A DNA stretch of 64,000 nucleotides from Corella eumyota. Lineage: Eukaryota > Chordata > Ascidiacea > Phlebobranchia > Corellidae. The notes beneath the pieces were generated by a model, which ran no database searches, had not been told where the DNA came from, and saw only the letters and a program-made list of their open reading frames with translations. The translations under genes were made by a program, and so were the position numbers. The stretch lies in the NCBI GenBank assembly GCA_963082875.1, contig OY720098.1:9796001-9860000 (forward strand), given 5' to 3'. Shown here in pieces: positions 14,390-26,733 of this stretch (its first letter is position 1; each line of letters begins with the position of its first letter).

Positions 14390-17300
14390 ATGGTTCGAAA
14401 TCTTAGATTTCGAAACATATTGTTATTGTCCGTATATTTATTATGGTTCAAAATCTTAGATTTCGAAACATATTGTTATTGTCCGTATATTTATTATTAT
14501 TTTTATTTTTATTCTTACTAATCCGAATTACGAAATCGAATAACTTTTGATTTTGTGTATATAAATTTTTAAAATTTTAGTATGTTGTTTATTATCATAT
14601 TGTGTTTCAAGCCTCCTATTTTGATAATTTAAATATTATTAATTAGTAATTAATAGGTGTTTGTTTATTAAAATTTAGAGATCGTTATTAAGTTTTCAAA
14701 TTTTGGTCAGTTATATATCATAATATTAATAACTCGAAAATGGATTAAAAATTTAATTTTTATTTGTTTATTGTATTTAAATTCTTGTTTGTTTATTAAA
14801 AATAAAAGTTTGATAATAGGCATTTAAAATTTAATAAAATGTATTTTACAATATTTGTCTTAAAAAACATGTTTAAAAAATAATTTTTAGTTGTTTATTT
14901 TATTTAAATGCTTGTTTATTTATTAAAAATCAAAAATCAATTTTAGGAATTTAAAATTTAGTATAATGTATATCCTGATATTAACAACATAAAACGGGGT
15001 TGAAAAATTAATTTTATTTGTATAATATATTTAAATGCTTGTTTGTTCATTTAAAATCAAAGATATGTCCTATTCTTAGTTAAGGTGTATGCATCTTTTT
15101 TTTATTAATAAAAATTTATGCTAAACATAATCAAATAATTTCGAACCATATTTTATTTATTAAATAAATCTAGTTATTATTTTCATTATGGTTCGAAATC
15201 TTAGATTTTGAAACATATTGTTATTGTCATTATACTTATTATTATTTTTATTATTATTATTATTTTTATTCTTTCTAGTCCCAATTTTGAAAGAAGATAT
15301 TTTTAGTTCCTTAGAATTTAAAAATCTAAAATTTTAGTATGTTGTTTATTATCAGATTAAGTTTTTATTCTCCTATTTACAACATTTAATTATTACTAAT
15401 TACTAATTAATAAGTGTTTATTTATTAAAATTTCAAGGTTGTTATTAATTTTTTAAATCTTGGTCAATTGTATATCATGATATTGGTAACTCAAAAATGA
15501 ATTAAAATTTTAATTTTTATCACTAATTACTAATTAATAGGTGTTTATTTATTATAATTTAAAGTTTGTTATTAACTTTTTAAATTTGGTCAATTGTATA
15601 TCATGATATTAGTAACTCAAAAACGAATTAAAATTTTAATTTTTATCACTAATTACTAATTATTAGGTGTTTGTTTATTAAAATTTAAGGGTTGTTATTA
15701 ACTTTTTAAATCTTGGTCAATTGTGTATCATGATATTACTAACTCAAAAATAAATTAAAATTAAAATTTTCATCACTAATTACTAATTAATGGGTGTTTG
15801 TTTATTCAAATTTAAAGATTGATATTAGGTTTTTAAATTTTGGTCGGTTATATCTTATTATATTTATAATTTGAAGATAATTAAAAAATAATTCTTGTTT
15901 GTTTGTTATATTAAATGCTGGTTTGTTAATTAAAAATCAAAGTTATGTAATATTCTTAGTTAATGTTTATGCATATATTTTTTATTTATAAAATTTTATG
16001 TTAAAAATAATCAAATATTTTCGAACCATATTTTATTTATCAAATAAATCTAGTTATTATTGATCTTTTCCAGTGTCTTATAAGCTGTAAATGTTGAGTT
16101 AACATAACTTTTTTTGTGAACATTTACAGTTTTAAAATTTTAGTATGTTGTTTATTATCAGATTGTGTTTTCATTCTCCTATTTACCACCATTTATTATC
16201 ACTAATTAATAATTAATAGGTGTTTATTTATTAAAATTTATAGTTTGTTATTTATTTTTTAAATCTTGGCCATTCGTATATCATGATATCGGTAACTCAA
16301 AAATAAAATAAAATTTTAATTTTTATCAATTACTAATTAATAGGTGTTTATTTATTAAAATTTAAAGCTTGTTTGTTTATTAAAAATCAAATATATGTAA
16401 TATTTTTAGTTAATTTTTATGTAAACCTTTTTTAATTTAAAAAATTTATGTTAAAAATAATCAAATAATTTCGAACCATATTTTATTTATCAAATAAATC
16501 TAGTTGTTATTTTTATTCTTACTAATCCGAATTTTGAAATCGAATAACTTTTGTTTTTGAGTATATAAATTTTTTAAATTTTAGTATGTTGTTTATTATC
16601 ATATCGTGTTTCAATTCTCCTATTTTGATAAATTAAATATTATTAATTAGTAATTAATAGGTGTTTGTTTATTAAAATTTAGAGATCGTTATTAAGTTTT
16701 TTAATTTTGGTCAGTTATATATCATAATATTAATAACTCGAAAATAAATTAAAAATTTAATTTTTGTTTGTTTATTATATTTAAATTCTTGTTTGTTTAT
16801 TAAAAATAAAAGTTTGATATGAGGCATTTAAAATTTAATATAATGTATTTTATAATATTTGTAATAAAATACTTGTTTAAAAAATAATTTTTGGTTGTTT
16901 ATTTTATTTAAATGCTTGTTTATTTATTAAAAATCAAAAATCAATTTTAGGAATTTAAAATTTAGTATAATGTATATCCTGATATTAACAACATAAAACT
17001 GGGTTGAAAAATTAATTTTATTTGTACAATATATTTAAATGATTGTTTGTTTATTAAAAATCAAAGATATGTAATATTCTTAGTTAAGGTGTATGCATAT
17101 TTTTTTTATTTATAAAAATTTATGCTAAACATAATCAAATAATTTCGAACCATATTTTATTTATCAAATAAATCTAGTTTTTATTTTTATTCTTACTAAT
17201 CCGAATTTTGAAATCGAATAATTTTTGATTTTGTATATATAAATCTTTAAAATTTTAGTATGTTGTTTATTATCATATCGTGTTCCAACCCTCCTATTTT

Positions 17301-17960
17301 GATAATTTAAATATTACTAATTACTAATTCATGTTTGCTTATCTAGGAATCGTTATTAGGTTTTTAAATTTTGGTCAGGTATATATTATAATATTTTTAA
17401 GTCAAAAATGTATTAAAAATTTAATTTTCGTTTGTTTATTAAATTTAAATTCTTGTTTGTTTATTAAAAATTAAAATTTAATGTTAAGCATTTAAAATTT
17501 AGTATAATGTACTTCATAATTTTAGTAATTAAAAAACATATTTAAAACATAATTTTAGTTTATTTATTATATTTAAATGCTTGTTTATTTAATAAAAATC
17601 AAAAATCAATTTTAGGCATTCAAAACTTGGTCTAATGTATATTTAGATATTAACAACTTAAAACTGGGTAGAAAAATAATTTTTGTTTGTTAAGTATATT
17701 TAATTACTTGTTTGTTGATTGAAAAGTTAAAGATTGATATTTTAAAATTTTTAAAATAATTTTGTTCCAAAATTTTCTTAGTTTAATAATTTAATACGTT
17801 TTTAGTCTAACAACAATTAAATACGTAATATTTGATTTATTTATTTAGTTAATAATCTTAATAAAGTAATGTTTATGCATAATTTTATTTACTAATAGAG
17901 ATTAATTTTAAATGATCAAATAATTTCGAACCATATTTTATTTATCTAATAAATCTAGTA
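14390..17960. repeat. Second AT-rich repeat array, about five long units
   Basis: Direct repeats unrelated to the satellite. The landmark AAATTTTAGTATGTTGTTTA recurs near 14572, 15328, 16134, 16576 and 17250, and the landmark TTTCGAACCATATTTTATTT near 15141, 16021, 16471, 17144 and 17925, giving units of about 440-880 bp. Units are diverged and differ by internal deletions and duplications. Several junctions pair TTTCGAACCATA with TATGGTTCGAAA, and TTCGAAATCTTAGATTTCGAA is a near-perfect palindrome, so the units may descend from a mobile element with inverted ends. No coding capacity was seen. Confidence 0.75.
15395..15800. repeat. Nested ~126-bp tandem sub-repeats
   Basis: Inside the long-unit array a segment beginning CACTAATTACTAATTAATAG repeats about four times (near 15395, 15521, 15648 and 15773) with a period of 125-127 bp. 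Each contains a TCATGATATT/AACTCAAAAA section. It looks like a local expansion inside one unit. Confidence 0.7.
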
Positions 17961-18377
17961 TTGTTTGTTGTTACCTTTTGTCTTTAATAAGCATTTTTAC
18001 CAATGAATTACTGCGTGTAATGATTCATCGTCAACAAAGCGTGTAATTTTATTTTCGCTCTTGAGTTAACCAGCATAACCGCTGGTTTAAAGCTAGGAAA
18101 GCATTTCCATTGCATTTGATTGCAAAACAAATACAGTAATTTACCTGGCCTATGGGCATTGGGTATAAAGAAGATATTTTTATTGTCATTGTGTGGACAT
18201 GTTAGGTTAGATAATGTTTAACTTTGTAAAGGTAGAAAATAAACATTATTTTAAGCAGATAGGGAACAATTTAAAAGAAATTGATTTTTTTTACAGTTTC
18301 AATAATAAAGAAAATATAACAAATATGATTATTGCCAATAGTATATAGACATAACTAAGTAAAATTTTAAAGTAAAA
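17961..18377. promoter_or_regulatory. Upstream region of the SLC16-like gene
   Basis: Non-repetitive sequence of somewhat higher GC than the array to its left. A pyrimidine-rich TTTTTTTTACAG acceptor-like site ends near 18296, about 80 bp before the start codon, with no matching upstream coding exon. It could be the end of a 5'-UTR intron or, in a tunicate, a spliced-leader trans-splice acceptor. No clear TATA box was picked. Confidence 0.35.
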
Positions 18378-19944
18378 ATGCCTGCTGATGACAAAAAAAC
18401 GTCACAAACCTCAATTGTGACGCAACCAACTGAATCGCCAAAACCGAAAAAGAAAACTTTGATTTTAATTGTTGTGTTCGCTGTATTAGCTAAAGCTTTA
18501 CTATTTGGATCTATGAAATGTATAAGTATATATTTTTTACCATTTCAAGAAGATTTGGAAGCTAAAACAAGAGAAGCCGCTTTGGTTCGGGCTTTATTGT
18601 TTGGCTTTCTACACTTAAGCGGTTTGTATTTGTCCATTAATTTACCCATATTCATTTATCATTTACATGAATGTTAACTATTAGTTTATACGATTAAGTA
18701 TTACCATACTTTTGAACTGTAACATGTCAAAAAAAATAATTAGAAATCCATTTTTAGCATTAACGAATAAAAAATCTAAAAAAAAAAATTCATATACTGT
18801 TTTTTAGCTCCACTATCAACTGTGCTTTGTAACTTATTGGGTTATAAGAAAACCCTACTTATAGGTTCCATATTAATTAGTAGTGGCGTTGCTGCATCAT
18901 CTTGGGTTTCTTCAATATATACACTCTATGTAACGTTGGGTGTCTGTGCGGGTAAGTACTTTGTAATGTTCTTAAACCAAGAGAAAAAACTTTAAAAAAG
19001 TTAAAACATATTTAAAATACGTTTTGGTATTTTTAAATGCTTAGCTAGACCTGTTTTTTTTAGGAATTGGTAGTAGCCTAATCAATATTCCTGTTCTTGC
19101 CTTGATTGGCCAAATATTTACGACAAAAAGACCTCTTGTTAACAATTTGCTTTCTATCGGGCCATCAATAATAGCTGGCCCTTTAGCCATTGTTGTACAA
19201 TATTGGATTGATGTTTATACTTGGAGAGGCTCAATATTACTTCTTAGCAATATTATAATGCAAACAATTCCGGCAGTTTTAATTTTAACATTGCAGGCCA
19301 AAAACACACATGTTAAAATCAAATCGAATAGTAAACAAAAGCTATTTGATTTAAGCTTGCTAAAGAATGGTTATTTTCTTATTTTTGCCTTCGCTGCAGC
19401 CATGCATATAGCATGTTTTACTTTAATTAACACTTACCTAGTGAGATATGCTCAGGATCTAGGTATAAACGATTACAAAGCTGCGTCGCTCTTTACAATG
19501 ATTAACACTGTGGAAATTTTTTTAAAACCAACTGTTGGTTTTGCGTTGAGTCGTCAAAAAATAGGTCGATTTAACGTAAACAGACTAATGGTTTATATTG
19601 GTATAATGCTATTCACTGCATGTACTACATTTTCTATTCCATATGCTCGAACTTTTCCAATGTTAAGTATTGCAACTTTGGTTTACTCGATTGGCACTGG
19701 CTGCCTAGGTGCCTTACCAATAACAATTCTAGCCGAATTATTTGGTCCAAAAAATCTTCTTAATTCTCTGGGTTTAAGATCAGTATTAGTCGGCAGTTTT
19801 GTAATGGCAACTCCGCCTCTTGCGGGGTTATTAGTTGATATTACTGGTAATTTCACTGTACCTTTTTACGCAAGTTCATGTTTAGCAGTAATGTGTAGTA
19901 TATTGCTTATTGTTATTCAAATTAAGTTTAAACCCAAACAGTAA
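18378..19944 (+). CDS. SLC16/monocarboxylate-transporter-like MFS protein
   Basis: Three exons, 18378-18621, 18808-18951 and 19064-19944, join in phase to a 422-aa protein; introns are GT-AG and the first contains the in-frame stop that ends the unspliced reading. The layout fits a 12-helix major facilitator: helix 1 after a lysine-rich cytosolic tail (about residues 28-46), then a long first loop. The segment LSTVLCNLLGYKKTLLIG matches the loop 2-3/helix 3 region of SLC16 carriers, and GALPITILAELFG near the end matches helix 10-11 patterns. The usual SLC16 signature around helix 1 (DGGWGW) is absent, so substrate cannot be assigned; lactate/monocarboxylate is only the family default. It converges on the MULE-derived gene with about 410 bp between stop codons. 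An AATAAA signal lies near 20208. It could also belong to another MFS branch near SLC16. Confidence 0.85.
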
Positions 19945-20341
19945 TTCCTGATCTAGGTTTAAATCAATGGAAAAAATATATGTCAGATCTAAATTTTGAC
20001 AGATATTGGATTTATTGTAAGTATAACCCATATGAAGGTTTACATTATTAATTGTTTATAGCCTTCTATATTATGTCTTTATAATTTAATTACTCACAAA
20101 CTAAGCAGGTTGTGCTATTAGATTGGACACCTAGAAAATATTTTTTTTGTTTAAACATTTGTTTGTTTAGGAAAATTTAAATCAAGAGCAACGTTATTCT
20201 ATACTTTCAATAAAAATGTGCTTAGAAAAAAACCAACTTTTTTTAAATGATTTTTTGTATTTTCATATAAACAAAAGACAAAAAATAAAATTTCACATAA
20301 TCCTAATCGACTTCATTGTTTGTCAATCCATTGTTCCACTA

Positions 20342-20356
20342 CTTTATTCTTTATTT
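20342..20356 (-). terminator. Poly(A) signals of the MULE-derived gene
   Basis: Reading the minus strand, the stop codon is followed at once by AAATAAAGAATAAAG, giving two overlapping-distance AATAAA hexamers. Position immediately after the stop is short but workable for a compact genome; other signals lie further down. Confidence 0.5.
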
Positions 20357-23300
20357 TTATGTTTTCTTTGTTACATTAGCAACGTTCATGATTTTATTTT
20401 CATAAGATTTTCTAGACAAATTCACGACATCGTTATTCGTGACGTCATTACCAATGCAATGGTGAGTGTTATCTGTGACGTCATCGATATCTTTTACCCT
20501 TGTGACGTCATACTCAGTTTCTTCAGTAACAACAACTACTAATCTGTTTTGTGCTGAAGCAACGATGGGAATATCGTCTTCTTCTATTTCCGGGTCAAGC
20601 AGGAAATTACGACGTTCGTGGGAAGTTCCGGTTTCAACTTGAATCACGACCTCGGAAGGTTCCTGGGAAGTGAACAACGAGGCCACCGTGCGACCGTGTT
20701 CCGCTAAATACCTGCGTACTAGATGGCAGTGTTCGCACAAGACTACAACGCCGTCGTTTACCAGTGCGTCGATGTTCTACAATAAGTTAACTACTTCAGA
20801 ATATTTTTCTTACTGAGTATATTTTTCTTACTACGAACATTGCGGTCATTAAAAATAAGGATTTATGCTTAACTTTGATATTTACTTTGAAAACTTTATA
20901 GAATTTTATTTAATTAATAGTGAAAAATATCTGAAAACGAAATTCGCGAAAACAAACTTTTGACGTAACCCAAATAAAAAACAAAAAATGGAAAGTCACC
21001 AAATTAGCGTCAAAAATATTGTGACGTCACCAAAATAACGTTGAAATTCTGGTGACGTGACTTAAATATATCATAAAATACCGAAAACGGAAATATCTAA
21101 TTTCCGAAGCTTATAATATTTTAATAATAATTTTTCTTACGTTTTTAGGTTGACAAGTGCAGGTAAAATGATGAGAGCAAACCTCGCAGTCTGGGCATCT
21201 GTAAGGGCATTTTAACCTAGCTGGACATCGGTCAACGTCGGTACATTCCACAACATACTCTACTGCAACCTGGAAAAAATCAAGAAAAAATCAAAAAAAA
21301 AATTAACGATATGGTAGAAAAAATTTAAGATAAATATTTTTTTTTAGTCAGATTTTTTTTTTTTATTTATGAAAATTTTATTTATGATCCTCTTACCTGT
21401 TTTAACCTTAATGGTTCTCCCTCGTCTGCTTGTTCTACTGCTCTGATACTATCAATAACAGACATTACTGTCCAACTATGAGTGCCCTACGTGATATATG
21501 TTAAAGACAATTACAATTTAAACAACAAATAATATTATAAGGCAAAAAATAAAGAAAAAAACCAATTGATTGTATTAATTTTATACAAGTTCATTTTTGT
21601 GGCCATGAGAATAAATATTTTACTACTTTAAAAAATGGGACTTACAGTTTGTGATGTAACGAATGAAGAAGGTATTTGCAAACTTAGTTTATGTTTCGAT
21701 ATTGTGCTTCTACTGACTATTAAATCGCTTGAATTTTTGTAAATATTTCGTAACTTGTTCAGTGCTTTGTCGCGTGAATGTTTCATAAGTGTCTAAAAAA
21801 TAAAAAAAGGCTAAAAAAACATTTTGTAAATTGCAAAACATTAAATTTTACATTAAGTTCCATCGTAGTTAACTTGATTATTTTAATAATTTATAAACAA
21901 ATTTATGTAAATAAGTAAAAAATGGATCGAATTTGATGGTTTTAAGATAAACAAATATTAATTATGCTTAATAAACTTAAATAGTAAAAACACGTGAAAA
22001 GGAAAAAAATCAATCTTTAACACTAGGTGATAAAATATATTCCAAAACTTTGTTTTTTACCTTGATTAAAACGTCCAACTGTTTTCGCTTAAAACCTTCG
22101 TGATAAATATGTCGACTTAACTTTCGATGAAAATCCTCGAATCTTGATTCTGCCTTATTAACAACTTCTGTTCTATATGCACGTGCCCAGGATTCCGGTT
22201 GTTCTAGGTAATATTTCTCGAAATGGTTTGCAAAGGGAAGGGTGACATCACTCTAATATAAAAAATGAGATATTATGTCAATAGCTTGAATTTATAATAA
22301 AAACGGCAGTATGGTGTAGTGATTAGATCACTTGGGTTCACTACATCAGGTCCTTTGTTCAATCCCTACTGCATTAATGCTTTTAAGAAAGGCGATATGA
22401 ACAGTTTAAACCTCTACTGGGTCAAAAATCAATTAACAGATTAATTAAGGGGTAATTAAAATCTTTGATAAGCAAAACCACTAAGGTTAACTCGGGACTG
22501 GGTCGGGGTAACTAATGTTTAGACACTCTATCATAAAAACTCATAACCGAGTCATATTAACAATAAATACATAGATTTAAAATAATGTTTGAAAGAAAAT
22601 CCAAACAAATCAGTAACCATTTATTGTTTTTTTTCTTCTGGTAAATAGGAAAACATTTTTAAAATTTTGTAAAAATCAAAAATTACCGATTTCAGGTCAT
22701 CATGAAAATCTTTCACGAGGATCACGAAATTAGAAATACTTGGTTCAAGTATCACGGTGGTAACGTTTGCCAATAGTCTTTTGCCCTCTAGTGGTAAAGT
22801 TCGAATCGATGAACTTTGGTGTTCAACCTTGCGTGACCATTCAGCTATGATAAAAAAATATAAAAAATTCAATCATTTTAAATTTTTTTAACCCCTCTCC
22901 AAAAAAAATATTTCTTCTTACCCATAACATGCCAACCACAAATTATTTTTCTTGGTCCTGATCCAAACAATTTAGTCCAAATATCGAACCAATCTGACCC
23001 TCCTGTTACCCCCATGCTAGGGACCATCAGATAAGAAGGGGTCAAGGTAAGGTCTGACAAATTTCTCTAATAAAATTTCAGTCAATTTAAGACAAATTTA
23101 TTATTTTTAGAATAAAAAATTTAATATAACTTTGTAAGTGATTTGAAAATTTCATTTTATATAACGTAATCAAATGTTTTAAGTTATTTTAACAGCATCA
23201 AATTTATAAAAACATTTAAATAATTTAACTTTAATATTCAAAAATATATTAAAAAGATATCATAACAAAATTATGATACACAGTATTAATTTATACTATA

Positions 23301-26300
23301 GCTATATTTTGTTTGGATAAACACTAAAATGTAAAAACTATTGAAATAAACTTACTTTAATTTGAGATAGAAATATCTCTATAACAGGTTGATCTTTTCT
23401 GTTAGAAACAAACCAAGCAACTGGGAAGATTTCATCGTTGTTATCTTGAAGTGGGATAAGAACTTGAAGAGATACAAGATAAAAACTAGGGTCCACTAAA
23501 ATTACCAAAAAGTAGTAATAAAACTAGTACTGACTTTTTTAAATGTTTTTTAATAAAATATAACAACTTCAAACATGGTAAAACACATGTTGATAAATCA
23601 AGCTCTATTTTATGTTTATTATTTTAACATAATTTTACAATTTTAACTTAAATTATAGACTTTAAAATCCTTTAAATAATAAGGGGTGCTTTTAATTATG
23701 CCACTTGATATAAAAAATCACCCTTTGGAGTAAGATTGCTGATATCGCCTTGTGTAATGTCGATGCAAATGCACTGATGAGGACCGTATCTCCGCAACAT
23801 CATCGATTGAAGGGGAGTTTGCATCACAAGAAGAAAATCATCATCGGTTAGGCATGAACAAACCTAACCAAATTTAATTTTTTTAGATTATTTTTGATGC
23901 AAAAACATGTAATTGGTGTATAAAAACAATTTTGGATGATAATTTAGCAAATTTATTGTAACTTTGACCATGTAATTTTTTCCATTTGTTAAATTCCTAG
24001 GTGATATAATTTTTTTTAAATAAATTATGTAAAATCATTTTTCTCAAATCTATAACCCTTAAAGATTACAGAACAAGGTCTTACCTGTGTTGGTTTTTCT
24101 TGTTGATATTTAATGAGAATAACTGGATTATCTTCACTTGTTTGCATCCTCTCTATCCAAGCTTGTACAGTTGTTCCTGCTTCATGTTTAGGTTTAGAAT
24201 TGTTTATTCCTTCTTTCTTTTCTATGTTGTAGATATCCTACAATTTATAGAAGTTTTTAGATTAAATATAAAGCAAATCAATTTTTTTGTTATCAGTGCC
24301 AAAAAAGATTTAAAAATTTAGATTTTTTGTTGGAGTACTTTAATGTTGAATAAATTAAACAAATCCAACTCCACCTGTAAAGATAGAAAATGAAGTCTTT
24401 TTGGTGTCTCAGCAGGATCCAATGTTCCACGAATTTCATCCAAGATTTTGTGACGACTAATTCCACTTGACAATTTTCTAAATTAATAAATTTGTTATTA
24501 AAAATAAATGTCAATATAAATAACCTAAGGACCCTTAGAGAATGTCTTAGTAGGCTCTGACATCATAAGAACTACTTTACAAAAGTAATAACAGCAATGC
24601 AACATATGATTATATATTAACAAAATATTTACTTCGCAATTTCCTTTTTTTCTTTGTCAGTTATCCTTGTGTGACCAATATCAAGATTGTGACCATAATG
24701 TTGAAGAAATGCCTCAACCTAAAACAAAATAAATCCAGTTCATATAATAATTTACAGAATTTTTATTTAAATAGTGATGTAGTCATAGTACCTGTACTTT
24801 TTTATCCAAGTGTTGATCAGGCCACATTGTAACTTTCATTGAAGAAGTACACTCAACCCCTATTTTACATGACCCCTATTTAATAACACATACATATATT
24901 AGAATGTAATCAGATAGCATATAAGTAGCATGATACATTAGCAGGACACATATTCGTTATGGTATAAACATAGGCATTAAATAAAATCTACTAAATTATA
25001 AAAATAATTCCAAATGTGTATGAATTACATTGTTCATAATAAGAAAAACTTGCTGCAAATAATCTAAAAATAATGGAGCTTGGTGGACTATATACTTATA
25101 TTTATGTGTGTCGAATTTAGAGACATACAAATAAAATAAAACTGCAGTTTGTGGAGCACCATCAATTATCGCTGGCAAATATTGACTGTAGGGTAAGAGC
25201 TGACGACTAGTATCAATAATAATAATAAAAGTTATTATTACTTACCTGTAATTTAACTTGTTTCTTAGATGCAATACTTGTATAAGCCCCACCTCGATGG
25301 CAATAATAACAACTTGTTTTTGAACCCCGTTTATTTTTCTGCCAACCTCTTCTTCTCATGTAAGTGCAACGGGCTTCTCTTTGAAGTTCTCCTAACCAAG
25401 AATGAAATTCTAAAAAAAAATTTTGCAATTTCAAAAAAAAAAAAAATTTTGATTTTTTTTGCATTTTCTTTTTTTGTGAAGTTATTAAACTAGTTAGGAA
25501 AAATGATTTACACATCAATTAATGCTGTATACAATATTAGTTTGGGCAAATAATATATTTTTTACCTTCTTCACTACTAAAATAAAACTCTTTCTTTTCC
25601 TGAGAAATATTATGAACATCTTCTAAGTGACATCTTAGTTGGGGGATTCTGTTACATCTATTATTCAAAATAATTTAAATTGGTGATAAATTTATTATTT
25701 TAATGCAATTCACAATTTTTTAAATATGTGAAACATAAAATCTTCAATAAAAGAGAATACATTTATAATTTGCATATTTATGTTATATAATATCATTACC
25801 ACACCAAATTTTTGTAATGCTTTACTATTCTTTAAAATACATAAGTATATCTATATACCCTATATATCCTAATGCCAAATCTTAAATCATTACATATCTA
25901 ATGAAGGGTCTGTTTTTTTAATCCTTACATTTTTGTTCCGGTTACTTTAACAAATTCTTACTTTACTTTACAGCCCTAAAATTTAAACTCTGAGTGAGTT
26001 AAAACAATTTACAAAACTTACACAAAATTACATCCTGGTTCCAGACATTGAGTGACAGCTGCTCTCGATCGACCTGGAATCTCTTTTTTACTTTGTTTTA
26101 ATGATGTTTTGGGTTTCTTCGACGGTTTACCTAAAATACACAAGTAATCAAACATTTAAACAACCAAAAAATCACTTTTAATTAATTTTTAAACAACTTT
26201 TTTTATTAGTTTACCATTTATAATTTTAAACTGCAAAGGTTCAGAATTATGTGTTCGTTTGATTGTTTGACCACTGGGGGGAGGCAGAGTTGCTTTATCA

Positions 26301-26733
26301 TGCACATTGTTATCGACAAACATTATTTCTTGCTCATTGTTGTTTGTTTCAAATTGATCGGAGACAAAAAAAATTTGGTCTTTGTGCGATAAAGAACCTA
26401 AACACAATGTTTTTTAAATAAGATTAACTTCTAAGTAAATGTTATTTAATATTTTTATAAATGGGTAGCTTTTATTTAAAGCACTTGCTTGTCTTCTTAA
26501 CAGATAAATTAAGCCTAAGACTGGGTTAGGGTAACAAAAAACTAACATTGATATACATTTTGAGTTTCTTTTTTACATCAAATGGTTTTGATTAAAACTT
26601 TAAGCAAATTTTTTTAAGAAAAAAATTATATACTTCGGTCAGTTTGTAGATTAGTATCTTTAACTAAATCAATAGTAACAGTTGAACAGCATTCCTCTTC
26701 CAATAACGTTTCTGTACTTTTTGTCTTATGCAT
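20357..26733 (-). CDS. MULE transposase-derived protein with C2H2-like and SWIM-type zinc fingers
   Basis: Eighteen exons close in phase to 878 aa: 26733-26634, 26397-26215, 26130-26022, 25657-25566, 25409-25246, 24875-24792, 24718-24633, 24477-24375, 24237-24085, 23863-23722, 23495-23356, 23066-22922, 22844-22687, 22252-22061, 21792-21646, 21486-21397, 21269-21141, 20776-20357. Residues ~123-145 form a C-x4-C-x12-H-x4-H finger; ~359-553 are a MULE transposase core (first acidic residue in CICIDIT near 393; LVSLQVL..PVAWFVSNRKD; CGWHV near 495). Residues 553-690 match the tail of MULE proteins (FANHFEKYY, WARAYRTEVVNK). Residues ~705-755 are a SWIM-like cluster ending CEHCHLV. The THGT after the first D is missing and the usual DD before the CxWH motif reads GVTGGSD, so catalysis is doubtful. 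Many introns and an open frame suggest a host gene rather than a mobile copy. AATAAA follows the stop directly. Confidence 0.88.
22305..22560 (+). repeat. Diverged tRNA-derived SINE in an intron
   Basis: Starts GGCAGTATGGTGTAGTGATT (A-box-like), then a GTTCAATCCC B box, and shares the downstream segment ACTCGGGACTGGGTCGGGGT with the two fresher copies near 45.3 and 49.5 kb. It is much more diverged from them than they are from each other, so it is an old copy. It lies between exons 13 and 14 of the MULE-derived gene, opposite in strand. Confidence 0.8.

Noticed and set aside
18622-18677. C-terminal tail of the first SLC16-like exon read through to a stop
   Set aside because: A GT donor after AGCG and an in-phase downstream exon with clear transporter homology show this is intron.
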